A stretch of 64,000 nt of DNA from Pseudorhodobacter ferrugineus DSM 5888 (GTDB taxonomy: Bacteria; Pseudomonadota; Alphaproteobacteria; Rhodobacterales; Rhodobacteraceae): positions 1 to 64,000 of the forward strand of contig NZ_ATVN01000017.1 of NCBI RefSeq assembly GCF_000420745.1, written 5' to 3'. Below are positions 43,025 to 52,676 of this stretch, in pieces; the first letter of the stretch is position 1; every line of letters begins with the position of its first letter. A model generated the notes under the pieces. That model saw nothing but the letters and a program-made list of their open reading frames with translations, was not told where the DNA came from and made no database searches. Made by a program: the position numbers and the translations under genes.

Positions 43025-43915
43025 ATGAACGCCCTTGATCCACGCCAAACCGACTGTTTTATTGCTGCCAGCCAAACTGGCGCGATCCGCGCGGCGGCAG
43101 AGCAGCTTGGTTTGGAACCCTCGACCGTCAGCCGGAATATTTCAGCCTTAGAGATGGCGACCGCTATGACATTGCTGGAACGCGGCAGACATGGCGTGCG
43201 CCCAACCGAGGCGGGGGCGCTTCTTTTGGACTACCTTCAAAAACAGGTTATGGGTCTGGAAGTCTTGTAATCTGAGTTTGATGCGCTTGGGAATATGAAG
43301 CGCGGAACCGTGCTGATTGCGGTAGGCGAAGGGTTTGTTGGTGATCTGTTTGATCAGACGATGTGCGCCTTCAATACCCAATATCCCGATATTTCCTTTG
43401 GCTTGACGGTTGGATCGACCGAACACGTCGCGTCGGAACAGGCTCATATCGGGCTAGCCTATAACGTTTCCAGTGATCCGCTTTTGCGTGTCGAACTGTC
43501 GGCGCATCAGCCGCTTGTTGCGCTGTTTCGAAAAGGCGGCAGGTTTGACCACAGTACCGCATTGGATCTGAAAACGCTGGCAAAACTGCCCTGCGCAGTT
43601 CCACCCAAGTCGTTTGGCATAGGCGCGATGATTGCGGCCACTGAGGCCAAACAGGGCATCCGTATGCGCGCGCTTGTTGAAGCCGGGTCTATTGCTGCGC
43701 TCAAAGCCTTTGTGCGCAATGACATGGGTTATACCATCTTGCCGCGATTTGTTGTCGAGGCCGAATTGTCGGATGGGCTGTTCGCAGCCTATCCAATTGC
43801 ACCCGACGCCTTTCCAGGCGGCGTTGCGTCATTGATCCGCAGGGAAGGCCGGCGACTGCCCATTGCTGCGCAATTGTTCCTGCGCCAAATGTCAAAGATG
43901 GCCGCATTTCGTTGA
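43025..43915 (+). pseudogene. LysR family regulator with one in-frame stop
   Basis: From ATG 43025 the N-terminal winged helix is normal (CFIAASQTGAIRAAAEQLGL, LEPSTVSRNISALE, GVRPTEAGALLLDYLQ). The frame hits TAA at 43268-43270, but the same frame goes on directly as SEFDALGNMKRGTVLIAVGE, then the effector-binding domain (FNTQYPDISFGLTVGSTEHV, FVRNDMGYTILPRFVV) to a stop at 43915. The stop replaces a codon that fits CAA (Gln). So a single C-to-T change broke an otherwise complete ~296-residue protein. Alternatively the downstream half could be translated from ATG 43295, but then it would lack DNA binding. Confidence 0.8.
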
Positions 43916-44016
43916 ATTTGGTGTTGCGCCAATTGCAACGATCTTTGCCACGTAACAGCATTCTAGACATTTGAGCGTGATATTATCGAGCAGGCAAAAG
44001 TTTATGGGAGCCAGCG

Positions 44017-44860
44017 ATGCAAATAGGTTTGATTGGATGCGGCAACATGGGCGGCGGCATGGTCCGTCAACTTGTGGCCGCAGGGTTCGCACCCGTTTGC
44101 TTTGATTCAAATGCACAAGCGCTTGTGCGCAGAAACTGCGGTAACGGCATCTGCGCTTGCGGGCATGTCACAGATCATAATTCTGTCACTTCCCAAAGCC
44201 GCCATGGCAGAGATTTGCCCTCATATTCAACCCGATACCATCGTCCTTGACACCTCAACATCTGACCCCGCGACATCTCGGAAAATGGCGGGGTTGGGAA
44301 AGGACAATGGGTTTTCTTTTGTAGATGGGCCCGTAAGCGGGGGCCCTGCAGCCGCGAATGCCGGAACCATGACCATGACCATGCTGCTTGGGGGCGCAGT
44401 TGATGCGATAAACACCCTTCGTCCGGTTTTGGCTGTTTTGAACGCCAAGACTGTCGTTGTCGGCGGATCAGGTGCCGGACATGCGGCCAAAATAGTCAAT
44501 AACATGCTATGCGCGGCAAATCTTGTGCTGGTGGCTGAGGCTTTGCGATTGGGCGAAGCTGCCGGTGTGGCACCCAAAGACTTGCTGCAAGGCATCAATG
44601 CAGGGTCAGGGCGTAGCGGTGTAAGCGAGGTCAATTTCCCGAAATGGGTTTTGAATGGGGCATTCAACTCCGGTTTTACAATGGGTCTTATGCGCAAGGA
44701 TGTGGGCCTCGCATTAGACCTGGCGAAATCGTCGGGCGTTGATCTGCACGGCTTTGCCAATATTGCTGCGATTTGGCGGGATGGCTCTGGGCATATCGCC
44801 GACAGCGCTGATTTTAACGAAATTGTAAATTACGATGGAAAAGGGGTAAAGGATGTCTGA
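44017..44860 (+). pseudogene. 3-hydroxyisobutyrate dehydrogenase-like, frameshifted
   Basis: The start frame at 44017 gives the NAD(P)-binding Rossmann motif MQIGLIGCGNMGGGMVRQL and FDSNAQAL. Soon after (about 44115-44135) the reading continues sensibly only in another frame (AETAVTASALAGMSQIIILS, QPDTIVLDTST). In that frame the substrate loop FVDGPVSGGPAAANAGTMTM, the catalytic-lysine region GAGHAAKIVNNML and the C-terminal helices run to 44860. A one-base change, possibly with loss of a few codons, destroyed the frame. The 3' end overlaps the aldehyde dehydrogenase start by 8 bp, so the pair was an operon. Confidence 0.8.
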
Positions 44861-46361
44861 ACGCGTCAACATGTTGCGCGCGGCGATGGTGGCTGTTGGT
44901 TTGGGGGAAAGGCCCCAAAGTTTGGTGAATGGCCTACTGTGCGACGGCGACGGCGCAGAGATTATACTCGTTGATCCCTTTACCGAACTGCCGGCGTTGA
45001 CCTACCCGGATGCGGGCGCGGTACTGGCGCAACGGGCCTGCGCCGCAGCCCAGAGCGCGCAAACCGCTTGGGCCAAGGGCATGTCAGGGGCCGCGCGTGG
45101 CCAAATCATGCAGGCCATTTCACGCGCCGTTTTGGCCCATGCTGCCCCGCTTGCAACAATCGAAGCAATCATCGCAGGCAAGCCGATCCGCGATTGCCGG
45201 ATCGAAGTGGCCAAGGTGGCCGAAATGTTCGCCTATTACGCGGGCTGGGCCGACAAACTGCATGGCGAGGTGATCCCTGTGCCATCGGGCCATCTGAACT
45301 ACACGTTGCGTGAACCCTTGGGCGTAGTATTTCAGATTACCCCGTGGAATGCGCCTATCTTTACCGGGGGCTGGCAAATCGCACCCGCAATTGCCACCGG
45401 CAATTGTGTGGTTATCAAACCAAGCGAGCTGACCCCGCTGACCACAGTCGCGCTGGCGAAACTGGCCGAGGATGCTGGCCTACCTCGCGGCCTTGTCAAT
45501 GTTTTATGCGGCCTTGGCCCGACATCCGGGCAAGCGGCAATTGAACATGCCGCCGTGCGCAAGGTGATCTTTGTCGGCTCGCCCGAGACGGGCCGCAAGG
45601 TTGCAATGTCAGCGGCCGCGGCGCTAAAGCCTGTGGTGTTGGAGTTGGGTGGAAAATCGGCCAATATCGTTTTCAATGATGCCAAACTTGAACATGCCTG
45701 TCTTGGGGCGCAAGCGGCCATCTTTTCCGGCGCGGGGCAAAGCTGTGTGGCAGGGTCACGCCTGTTGGTTCAAAAATCGGCGCATGCCGCACTTGTGGAC
45801 ATGCTTTCAAAAGGCATGAACTCTATTCGCCTTGGAGACCCGTTGGATGACGCAACCGAAATTGGCCCGATCAGCAACGCAAGGCAATTCGCCCATGTGA
45901 CCGGAATGATTGCACAGGCGAATGCAGCAGGGGCTAACGTCATGTCGCGTGACACAACGCCGCGTCAAGGCTACTTTGTGCGACCAACGATCTTGGACGG
46001 GTTAAACAATTCTGCAAACTGCGCGCAGCATGAAATTTTTGGCCCCGTCGTCACGGTCATCCCGTTTGAGGATGAGTCCGAAGCGATCGCACTTGCAAAT
46101 GACAGCCGGTTCGGACTGGCCGGTGCGGTGTGGACCGCCGATGTTGGTCGCGCCCACCGAATGGCGGATGAGGTCCGCGCGGGTACGTTTTGGATTAACA
46201 GCTACAAGGCTATTCATGTATCCTCACCGTTTGGCGGCTCGCTCAACTCGGGGTTCGGGCGTTCCAGCGGGACAGATGCATTGTTGGAATACACTGCCGC
46301 CAAGAGCATTTGGCTGGATAGTGCGGTCACACCGCGCATAGCCTTTGGGTATGTGTCGTAG
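44853..46361 (+). CDS. NAD-dependent aldehyde dehydrogenase family protein
   Basis: 502 residues. Catalytic residues are in place: the Cys in FSGAGQSCVAGSRL (~295), Glu in LELGGKSANIV (~262) and the NAD-binding FQITPWNAPI and KPSELTPLTTVALAK segments. Residues 1-60 form an extended start (MLRAAMVAVGLGERPQSLVN). Broad-specificity family, so the aldehyde oxidised is unknown. It overlaps the frameshifted dehydrogenase gene, implying a shared pathway for hydroxyacid-to-carboxylate catabolism. The gene itself is intact. Confidence 0.9.
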   Translation: MSERVNMLRAAMVAVGLGERPQSLVNGLLCDGDGAEIILVDPFTELPALTYPDAGAVLAQRACAAAQSAQTAWAKGMSGAARGQIMQAISRAVLAHAAPLATIEAIIAGKPIRDCRIEVAKVAEMFAYYAGWADKLHGEVIPVPSGHLNYTLREPLGVVFQITPWNAPIFTGGWQIAPAIATGNCVVIKPSELTPLTTVALAKLAEDAGLPRGLVNVLCGLGPTSGQAAIEHAAVRKVIFVGSPETGRKVAMSAAAALKPVVLELGGKSANIVFNDAKLEHACLGAQAAIFSGAGQSCVAGSRLLVQKSAHAALVDMLSKGMNSIRLGDPLDDATEIGPISNARQFAHVTGMIAQANAAGANVMSRDTTPRQGYFVRPTILDGLNNSANCAQHEIFGPVVTVIPFEDESEAIALANDSRFGLAGAVWTADVGRAHRMADEVRAGTFWINSYKAIHVSSPFGGSLNSGFGRSSGTDALLEYTAAKSIWLDSAVTPRIAFGYVS

Positions 46362-46370
46362 GAGGGTTGG

Positions 46371-47099
46371 ATGCAGCTTGTGCGCGATGTGCAGGATCTA
46401 TTGATCGCGTCGCCGGATGTCAGGGCGCTGATGGCGTTTGCCCCGTTTGACAGTTTTGACACCTTGGCGGGGGCCTTATTTTCCAGCGTGACAGGCAATG
46501 CGGCGCTTGGCCGGATCGTCGCGTCGGTTTACGCAGCCAATCCTGCCTTGGTCGAGATTTCAACCTATGACATTGCTGAAACCACCCGCAGGAATTTTGA
46601 ACCCGGAGGGGCGCCTGCAACCTTGCTGTTTTCGCGCGGGGTGCAAGCCATAATGGCGCACCGTATCGCGCACAAGCTCTGGCTCGATGGGAACCAAAAC
46701 CTTGCCCTCGCGATCAAAGCATGTTGCGGGCGCGCCTTTGGCACTGACATTCACCGGGCAGCGCGGATTGGTGCAGGGCTGTGGTTGGACCACGGTTTGG
46801 GGTTCGTGGTGGGCGAAACCAGTGTGATCGATGAGGATGTTTCGATCTGGCACAATGTTACATTGGGCAGCACATTGAACGACAAGGGCCCCTTTCGGTA
46901 CCCACATGTCGGGCGCGATGCAGTGATCGGGGCTGGGGCGGTTTTGCTGGGGGGTATAAAAATCGGGGTGGGGGTCAATATCGGCGCAGGTGCAATCGTG
47001 GTGGCAGATGTCGCCGATGGCAGCCTGATCGTCGGACACAAAGCGCAGGCACGTGGCCCGGCACGCATCAGCTTTACCAAACCGGACCTGACAAAATGA
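46371..47099 (+). CDS. Serine O-acetyltransferase-like hexapeptide transferase
   Basis: 242 residues. An N-terminal helical domain (~1-130) precedes a left-handed beta-helix: RIGAGLWLDHGLGFVVGETS (Asp-His pair), WHNVTLGSTLNDKGPFRYPH (conserved His-x-Thr region) and AVIGAGAVLLGGIKIGVGVN. The layout is that of CysE. A good GGAGG ribosome site precedes it. Serine acetyltransferase normally feeds cysteine synthesis; in this catabolic context it could acetylate another substrate. It overlaps the next gene by 4 bp (ATGA). Confidence 0.85.
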   Translation: MQLVRDVQDLLIASPDVRALMAFAPFDSFDTLAGALFSSVTGNAALGRIVASVYAANPALVEISTYDIAETTRRNFEPGGAPATLLFSRGVQAIMAHRIAHKLWLDGNQNLALAIKACCGRAFGTDIHRAARIGAGLWLDHGLGFVVGETSVIDEDVSIWHNVTLGSTLNDKGPFRYPHVGRDAVIGAGAVLLGGIKIGVGVNIGAGAIVVADVADGSLIVGHKAQARGPARISFTKPDLTK

Positions 47100-47986
47100 A
47101 TGCAGTTTTTGGCATCGACCACCCGCTTCTGGCCACCCATGATATCGTCGAATTGCGCCAACGTCTTATCGCGCTCGGTTTTAGTATGACCGCGATCGGT
47201 AAACATCCTTGGGGCACCAGTACCAGCCTTGCGATGTTCGAAGGCTGTTTGCTGGAGATCATGGGCATTTATGACGACAGCTTGATCGACGAAATCCCCG
47301 CAGGCAATTTCCACTTTGGACGACATATCTATGAACACCTGCAACAGCGCGAAGGCGTGGCACTGACAGCCCTACACAGCACAGATTCCCAAAGGGACGC
47401 GGACCGTGCGGCGCAGGCTGGTTTTTATGTTGCGGGTCATCTTGAATTTGGCCGCAATGTCATTTTGCCAGATGGATGCACTGGGCGGACCAAAACAACG
47501 CTTGCCTTGCTGCCAGATCCGACCTTTCTGCGGCTTTCATTCTTTTTGTGCCAGCAACATAGGCCAGACCTGATCTATGTGCCGGAGTGGCTGCAACACC
47601 CCAATACCGTGAACGGCATTGCCGGCATCACTATCGTCGCACATGGCGGCCACCATGCTGTATTGAAATCTCGTTTTGGCGGTCTCTATGGCGGTGGCGC
47701 GGATATTGCGGGTGGCATGGCCTTCAAAACCGCCAATGGCATAGTGCGAATTCTCGAACCGCAGACATTTACGGATACTGTCGGCAGCCTACCCTTCTCT
47801 ATCACTTGTGATAAATTGCCATTTATTGCCGGTATGGATTTCACCCTATCAGACCCAACGGTGTTTCGAACCTTTGCGCTCTCGTCAGGGCTAAAGTTTA
47901 ACGAGCGCGGCGGTTGCCTGACCCTGCTCGACCCTGCTCTGACAGCAAATACCGTTCTTCGTTTCTTTCATCCTGATACTGCATAA
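47096..47986 (+). CDS. VOC / glyoxalase-like domain protein
   Basis: 296 residues of the glyoxalase-like PF13468-type VOC fold: IDHPLLATHDIVELRQRLIA, LGFSMTAIGKHPWGTSTSLA, then internal strand repeats such as HLEFGRNVILPD, and a second module around GIAGITIVAHGGHHAVLKSR. Members bind or modify small molecules at a metal site. Operonic with the acetyltransferase and the aldehyde dehydrogenase. No substrate can be assigned. Confidence 0.8.
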   Translation: MNAVFGIDHPLLATHDIVELRQRLIALGFSMTAIGKHPWGTSTSLAMFEGCLLEIMGIYDDSLIDEIPAGNFHFGRHIYEHLQQREGVALTALHSTDSQRDADRAAQAGFYVAGHLEFGRNVILPDGCTGRTKTTLALLPDPTFLRLSFFLCQQHRPDLIYVPEWLQHPNTVNGIAGITIVAHGGHHAVLKSRFGGLYGGGADIAGGMAFKTANGIVRILEPQTFTDTVGSLPFSITCDKLPFIAGMDFTLSDPTVFRTFALSSGLKFNERGGCLTLLDPALTANTVLRFFHPDTA

Positions 47987-48067
47987 AGGTTGCCTCCACC
48001 AAATCCAGTCGCCAAAAAGGCACGCGTCATGGACCTACAAAAAGGCAACGAGGTGCCGCGCTTTGCC
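47987..48067. other. Convergent intergenic
   Basis: Short gap between converging genes; no clear terminator stem was found. Confidence 0.4.
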
Positions 48068-48670
48068 TTAGCTATTTGCGCCGCCACACCCGCTTTCCGT
48101 TAGGGCGCCGACGGTGACGCGATAGTTTGGCCGCGGGTTCATAATAATCTTGCGTGTACCGGTAATGGAATACATGCAGGCATTTGCGGCACCCGCGCCC
48201 GCGCGCTGCCCATCAACATAGATATCCAACCAAGGAAGGCCGTTCTTACCACGATGGCAGCCTGTCAGATGTGGTTGCGGCCCGTCACCACAAATGTCTT
48301 CCACGATTGCATAACGACGCAAACTTGGGATGTAGAACCTTGTGCCGGCAGGATAGTCAAGCTGCGCGCGCCCGCCAACAAGGCGGTAACCAACTGCAAT
48401 GGTGATGGGGTCATGGTACGTACCGGTTCCAGCGGCCGAGCCGTGCAAAACGGGGCGCGCAATTGCCGCAGATCCTGGGGGCGTATTGTCCCAATAGCTG
48501 TAACCGGTCAGATAGGCCGTGAAGGACACTTCTCTAAAGCTGGCAAGGACGGGTTCGTCGATGGCGCTGTCAGCCAGCGGAACAGCCCTTACATCTGCGA
48601 CCCTATCACCTGCAAGGACCGAACCCGCACAAAGCAAGGCAAAGCTGAAACCGGCGTATACTGCGAGCAT
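48068..48670 (-). CDS. Secreted double-psi-beta-barrel-like protein
   Basis: 200 residues from the ATG at 48670 with an AAGGGGAT ribosome site. Signal peptide (~1-23). The body (FTAYLTGYSYWDNTPPGSAA, GTGTYHDPITIAVGYRLVGG, AGTRFYIPSLRRYAIVEDIC, LPWLDIYVDGQRAG) resembles RlpA/expansin-like double-psi barrels that bind or cleave polysaccharide or peptidoglycan; catalytic Asp candidates are in VEDIC and LDIYVD. Four cysteines near the C-terminal part may form disulfides. Divergent from a polysaccharide synthase gene, so it likely belongs to that exopolysaccharide locus. Fold assignment is by pattern only. Confidence 0.65.
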   Translation of the reverse strand: MLAVYAGFSFALLCAGSVLAGDRVADVRAVPLADSAIDEPVLASFREVSFTAYLTGYSYWDNTPPGSAAIARPVLHGSAAGTGTYHDPITIAVGYRLVGGRAQLDYPAGTRFYIPSLRRYAIVEDICGDGPQPHLTGCHRGKNGLPWLDIYVDGQRAGAGAANACMYSITGTRKIIMNPRPNYRVTVGALTESGCGGANS

Positions 48671-49220
48671 GTCGATTATCCCCTTGGTTGTGTTACTTGA
48701 GTGTTCACACCAAGGGTTTTCAGGCAAATCCGTTACTATAAAGTGAACGGCATAGACCACTCGTGGATTTTAATTTTTATAATATTTCAAGCTTATAATT
48801 TAAATACTAGTCTCCTTTAGATTGAATTGCATCAACAGACAGGTTTCCACACAAGAGTCATTCGAAATATCGAACCTCAGCTGATAACGCCTCGCGCAAG
48901 ATATGCTGATCTTTAAGGCAGACCTAGAATCGTCGTCATCCTGCGGTTTCCCAAAATTTTCCTTGAAATGCGTATAGCTTAGCACAACACTTAGTGACAA
49001 TTGCTGTGTACAGAGTCGGTTGCCAAATTATTGTGGGTCTAACTGTCTGTCGTGTTTTAGTGATTTAATTAATAAAGATTTATAACTATTATTAGATACT
49101 GCAATGGATGGCATGCCCTCAAAGTGAGGACCCATGTTCGCCGTGCCAACACCACCGAACCAAAATGCAATCCAAGATTGTATTTTGCCCCATGATCAAA
49201 AACCGAACGCGTTATGATTC
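48671..49220. other. AT-rich intergenic region upstream of the polysaccharide synthase
   Basis: 550 bp, markedly AT-rich (for example around 48770-48810 and 49060-49100), unlike the surrounding coding DNA. A 66-codon minus-strand frame (48800-49000) is not convincing. This is the likely control region for the divergent secreted protein and GH18/NodB/GT2 genes, and may be a target for silencing proteins. No sigma-factor box was recognised. Confidence 0.5.
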
Positions 49221-52200
49221 ATGACGCCTAGGAAACGCCTGATTGACCCAACGCCACAGCAAAAGGATGCTGTGTTTCATGACCCCCTCGGGGGGCGTTC
49301 CCGGATGCTTGGCAGACTGCTTGCGTTGGCAGCGATTGCCCTGACAATCTGGTGTGTGCTCTTTGTGCAAGCTCTTCTAGAGCCACCCCGTATGAACAGC
49401 CACGGGCAAACCAATACCGTAGCAACAGTGGGCCGCCAAACGGCAAATGCCGCCGCCCCTGACACACACCGCGTAAAGGTGCAAAGGGCGGCCTATGCAC
49501 GGCAATCCGGTCAATTTAACGATCACAGACCCGTTGGCCCACCCCAGAGCGACGGGTGCGCGGCACAGCCCAACTTTTCCGCAACTGCAATCGCAAGCGC
49601 TGCAAATGCTGGACGAACAACGGTCTTTGCACTGCTCCCGGCTGATGACCTGAATGGCTATCTTTCGTTCGCGCGCAATTGCCACAGGGTCAACGTTCTG
49701 GTGCCCGAAATGTTTGAAATCACGGCCAAGGATTTCGTCGTCAAGCCTTTGAAGATTGACGACGAAATGGTTCAGATTATCGAACCCATCCTCCGTGATC
49801 CATCCAAACGCCCAGTCCTCATGCCGTCTATCGCGATTGCGTTTAATGCCAATCTCGGCGACTTTTTAACACGATTGCTGGATGCTGATGCCCGCAAGAC
49901 TCTGGTCGATCAAATGCTTGCCGCCGTGCAGCGGCGCAAAGCCCAAGGGCTGTGCGTCAGCATGGATTTTGGCGCCAGCGTAGATCTACGCGGTCTTACC
50001 TCCCTTTTGCACGAAATGAAGGCCCGGTTTTCCGAGGCCGGTTTTGCCACCTGCATTGTGGTCGCTGAAGACGGGATGCTTTGGCACAACCAGAAAATCG
50101 TTGCCGCATCTGATGTCGTCATCGTCCAGATGTTTCGCACAGTCTGGGCAGGGTCCAAGCCTGCTGCCCTTGCGCCGGACCATAAATTCGCGGCGGTCGC
50201 GCAAGACATTGTTGCTAGTGTCGGCAATACCAAACTTGTCATGGCGCTTGGCAGTCATGCCGTCGATTGGATTTCAGGGCAGGCCCTCCCTGAAACGCTG
50301 GCTATTCCGACGGCTTACAAAAGAATAGCCGATGCAAACGCTGCGCTAGAGTTTGCGGAGCCATCGCTCAATAATTACAGTAGTTTCGTCGATGACGATG
50401 GCAAGCGTCACCAGATATGGATGCTGGATGCCGTATCGACACATAATCAAATGCTGGATTTGGCCACCGCTGGGATCACGAATATTGCCATCGCCAATCT
50501 TGGCTTGGAAGACCCCGCCACTTGGCAGGTTCTAGACGTTGCCAACCCCAAAAGTCGTGAGGCGATAGAGGCGCTTGAGCGGATCAAGCTTGACGATTTT
50601 ATCACCTATGAAGGCGCTGGCCCATTCTATCGTTGGCGACAAGGTGCCCAAACGGGTTTGCGCCAACTTGGGCAAGCGCTTGAAACAGGCAAGGTCACGT
50701 CGCAAGCCCTTGTTCGGATGCCACGTCCAACGGTTATGGAACGCCACGGCGCTACGTCAGATCTGCGAATTGCCCTCACATTTGATGATGGACCAAATGA
50801 AACCGCGACAACCGCCGTACTGGATGCGCTACAAGACGCCGAGGTTCCAGCAACGTTTTTTATCGTCGGAAGTGCGGCCCTGAAATCCCCAGACCTTTTG
50901 CGCAGAATGGTCGATGAAGGCCATCTAATCGGCTCACACACCTTCTTGCACCCACATTTGGAACGCGTTCAGCCTTGGCAAATCAACCTCGAACTTAACG
51001 CCACGCAGAAACTGATCGAGGGGCAAACCGGCCGAAACGTCAGGCTCTTTCGCCCGCCCTATATTCGCGGGTCCGGCCCTATGACGGCCCAAGAGGCTTC
51101 GCTTTTCCCGATGCTTGCAGACCAAGGATATGTCGTTGCAGGCAGCAGTATTGTGCCGCCCGATTGGTCCGGTCTGTCCGCACAAGGCATCGTTGATTAC
51201 GCCATGAACGGGCTAAGAAACGGGCACGGCAACATCATGTTGCTACATGACGGGCGCGCCGAAGGTATGCATACGGTCGCCGCCATCCCGCTCTTGATCG
51301 CTACGCTAAGGTCCGAAGGGTATCAAATCGTCTCACTGGCGGATCTGTTGGGCAGCACGTCCGAAGCGTTGATGCCCGTTGCAGGAAAAACAGGTGCTGC
51401 GTTCAGTTCGGTCTCGTTCGGGGCCATAACCACAGTCTTGCAGGCCCTTTTCGTGCTCTTTTGGGTCTTTATTCTGGCAGGTGTTGCGCGGGCGATAACC
51501 TATCTGGTGCTGGCCCATAAACGCGTGCCGCAATCGCCGACCCACATGCGCAGCCTGCCAAGCGTGACCGTGGTTATTCCGGCCTATAATGAATCCTTGG
51601 TCATTGAGAATTGCGTCCAAAAAGCGCTGGCCGCGAACTACCCCGATTTGCGCGTCATTGTTGTCGATGATGGGTCAACCGATGATACGCTTGGTGTTCT
51701 GCAAGCGGCCTATCAAGGGCATCCCCAAGTCACCATTTTGACACAAGCGAACCAAGGCAAGTGGCAGGCCCTTAACACTGCCTATGAACGGATAGACACG
51801 GAAATTGCGGTTTGTATTGATGCCGATACGCAAATCTGCGCTGACGCCATTCGGCATCTGGTGGCGCCTTTTGCCAACCCCCGCATTGGGGCCGTGGCTG
51901 GGACAATACTCGTTGGGAACAAGCGCAATTTACTAACCAAACTGCAAGCGCTTGAATATTTTACAATGCAAAATATCGGCCGCCGCGCGCAAGAATATAT
52001 CAATGGCATCGTCGTCGTTCCCGGTGCTTTGGGCGCGTGGCGGGTCGAGGCGGTTCGCGACCTTGGCCTGTTGTCGAATGAAACCCTGACCGAAGATACC
52101 GACCTGACAATGTGGATGCTGCGGGGCGGGTATCAAGTCGCCTATGCCGACGAGGCGACGGCCTATACCGAGGCACCCTCCGATGTCCGTTCCCTGCTAA

Positions 52201-52676
52201 AACAACGCTTGCGCTGGAATGTTGGCATTCTGCAATCCCTGTGGAAGCATCGCTATGCCTTCGCGGAAAAGCGGTCCCTTCGCCTGATCTCGGTCTTGGA
52301 CCTCGCCTTTTTCGGCTTTGCCTTACCGTTGCTGGCACCCCTTGTTGATCTGATGATCCTGGCCATTTTGGCCAATGTCATCATCGCACAAATTTCTGGC
52401 GCTATGCCCGATTTCTCGGGTCTGACAACAGCGATTGTTATGGGCTATGTCATTTTGCCGCTCGTAGATTTGGTTACAACGCTTGCGGCCTTCCGGTTTG
52501 ACCGGCGCGAGAAACTGACCTTGCTTTGGGTCGTGCCGTTCCAGAACCTCTTTTTCCGTCAGATCCTTTATATTTCCGTTTGTCGCGCGGTGTTTGCCTC
52601 GCTAACAGGCCGCTTGGCACGCTGGGACAAACTGCGGCGCTTTGGCATGGCGGTTCATCGACGCAGGGCAAGCTGA
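49221..52676 (+). CDS. GH18-like / NodB deacetylase / GT2 fusion polysaccharide synthase
   Basis: A 1151-residue membrane protein with four parts. (1) An N-terminal helix at ~30-52. (2) A GH18-like TIM-barrel region at ~130-500, where the usual catalytic DFE is replaced by MDFGASVD, so it is probably not hydrolytic. (3) A NodB/CE4 deacetylase at ~505-700 with all motifs: TFDDGPN, SHTFLHPHL, RPPYIRG, PPDWSG and MLLHDGR. (4) A processive GT2 at ~780-1010 (VTVVIPAYNES, DADTQI, TEDTDL, QRLRW) with a helix before it and several C-terminal membrane helices. This looks like a self-contained synthase and N-deacetylase for an amino-sugar polymer (poly-GlcNAc or chitosan type). It overlaps the next gene by 1 bp (TGATG). 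Confidence 0.85.
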   Translation: MTPRKRLIDPTPQQKDAVFHDPLGGRSRMLGRLLALAAIALTIWCVLFVQALLEPPRMNSHGQTNTVATVGRQTANAAAPDTHRVKVQRAAYARQSGQFNDHRPVGPPQSDGCAAQPNFSATAIASAANAGRTTVFALLPADDLNGYLSFARNCHRVNVLVPEMFEITAKDFVVKPLKIDDEMVQIIEPILRDPSKRPVLMPSIAIAFNANLGDFLTRLLDADARKTLVDQMLAAVQRRKAQGLCVSMDFGASVDLRGLTSLLHEMKARFSEAGFATCIVVAEDGMLWHNQKIVAASDVVIVQMFRTVWAGSKPAALAPDHKFAAVAQDIVASVGNTKLVMALGSHAVDWISGQALPETLAIPTAYKRIADANAALEFAEPSLNNYSSFVDDDGKRHQIWMLDAVSTHNQMLDLATAGITNIAIANLGLEDPATWQVLDVANPKSREAIEALERIKLDDFITYEGAGPFYRWRQGAQTGLRQLGQALETGKVTSQALVRMPRPTVMERHGATSDLRIALTFDDGPNETATTAVLDALQDAEVPATFFIVGSAALKSPDLLRRMVDEGHLIGSHTFLHPHLERVQPWQINLELNATQKLIEGQTGRNVRLFRPPYIRGSGPMTAQEASLFPMLADQGYVVAGSSIVPPDWSGLSAQGIVDYAMNGLRNGHGNIMLLHDGRAEGMHTVAAIPLLIATLRSEGYQIVSLADLLGSTSEALMPVAGKTGAAFSSVSFGAITTVLQALFVLFWVFILAGVARAITYLVLAHKRVPQSPTHMRSLPSVTVVIPAYNESLVIENCVQKALAANYPDLRVIVVDDGSTDDTLGVLQAAYQGHPQVTILTQANQGKWQALNTAYERIDTEIAVCIDADTQICADAIRHLVAPFANPRIGAVAGTILVGNKRNLLTKLQALEYFTMQNIGRRAQEYINGIVVVPGALGAWRVEAVRDLGLLSNETLTEDTDLTMWMLRGGYQVAYADEATAYTEAPSDVRSLLKQRLRWNVGILQSLWKHRYAFAEKRSLRLISVLDLAFFGFALPLLAPLVDLMILAILANVIIAQISGAMPDFSGLTTAIVMGYVILPLVDLVTTLAAFRFDRREKLTLLWVVPFQNLFFRQILYISVCRAVFASLTGRLARWDKLRRFGMAVHRRRAS

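Noticed and set aside
48800-49000. 66-codon frame in the AT-rich region
   Set aside because: No ribosome site of note, no membrane or domain pattern, unusual codon use; likely chance.
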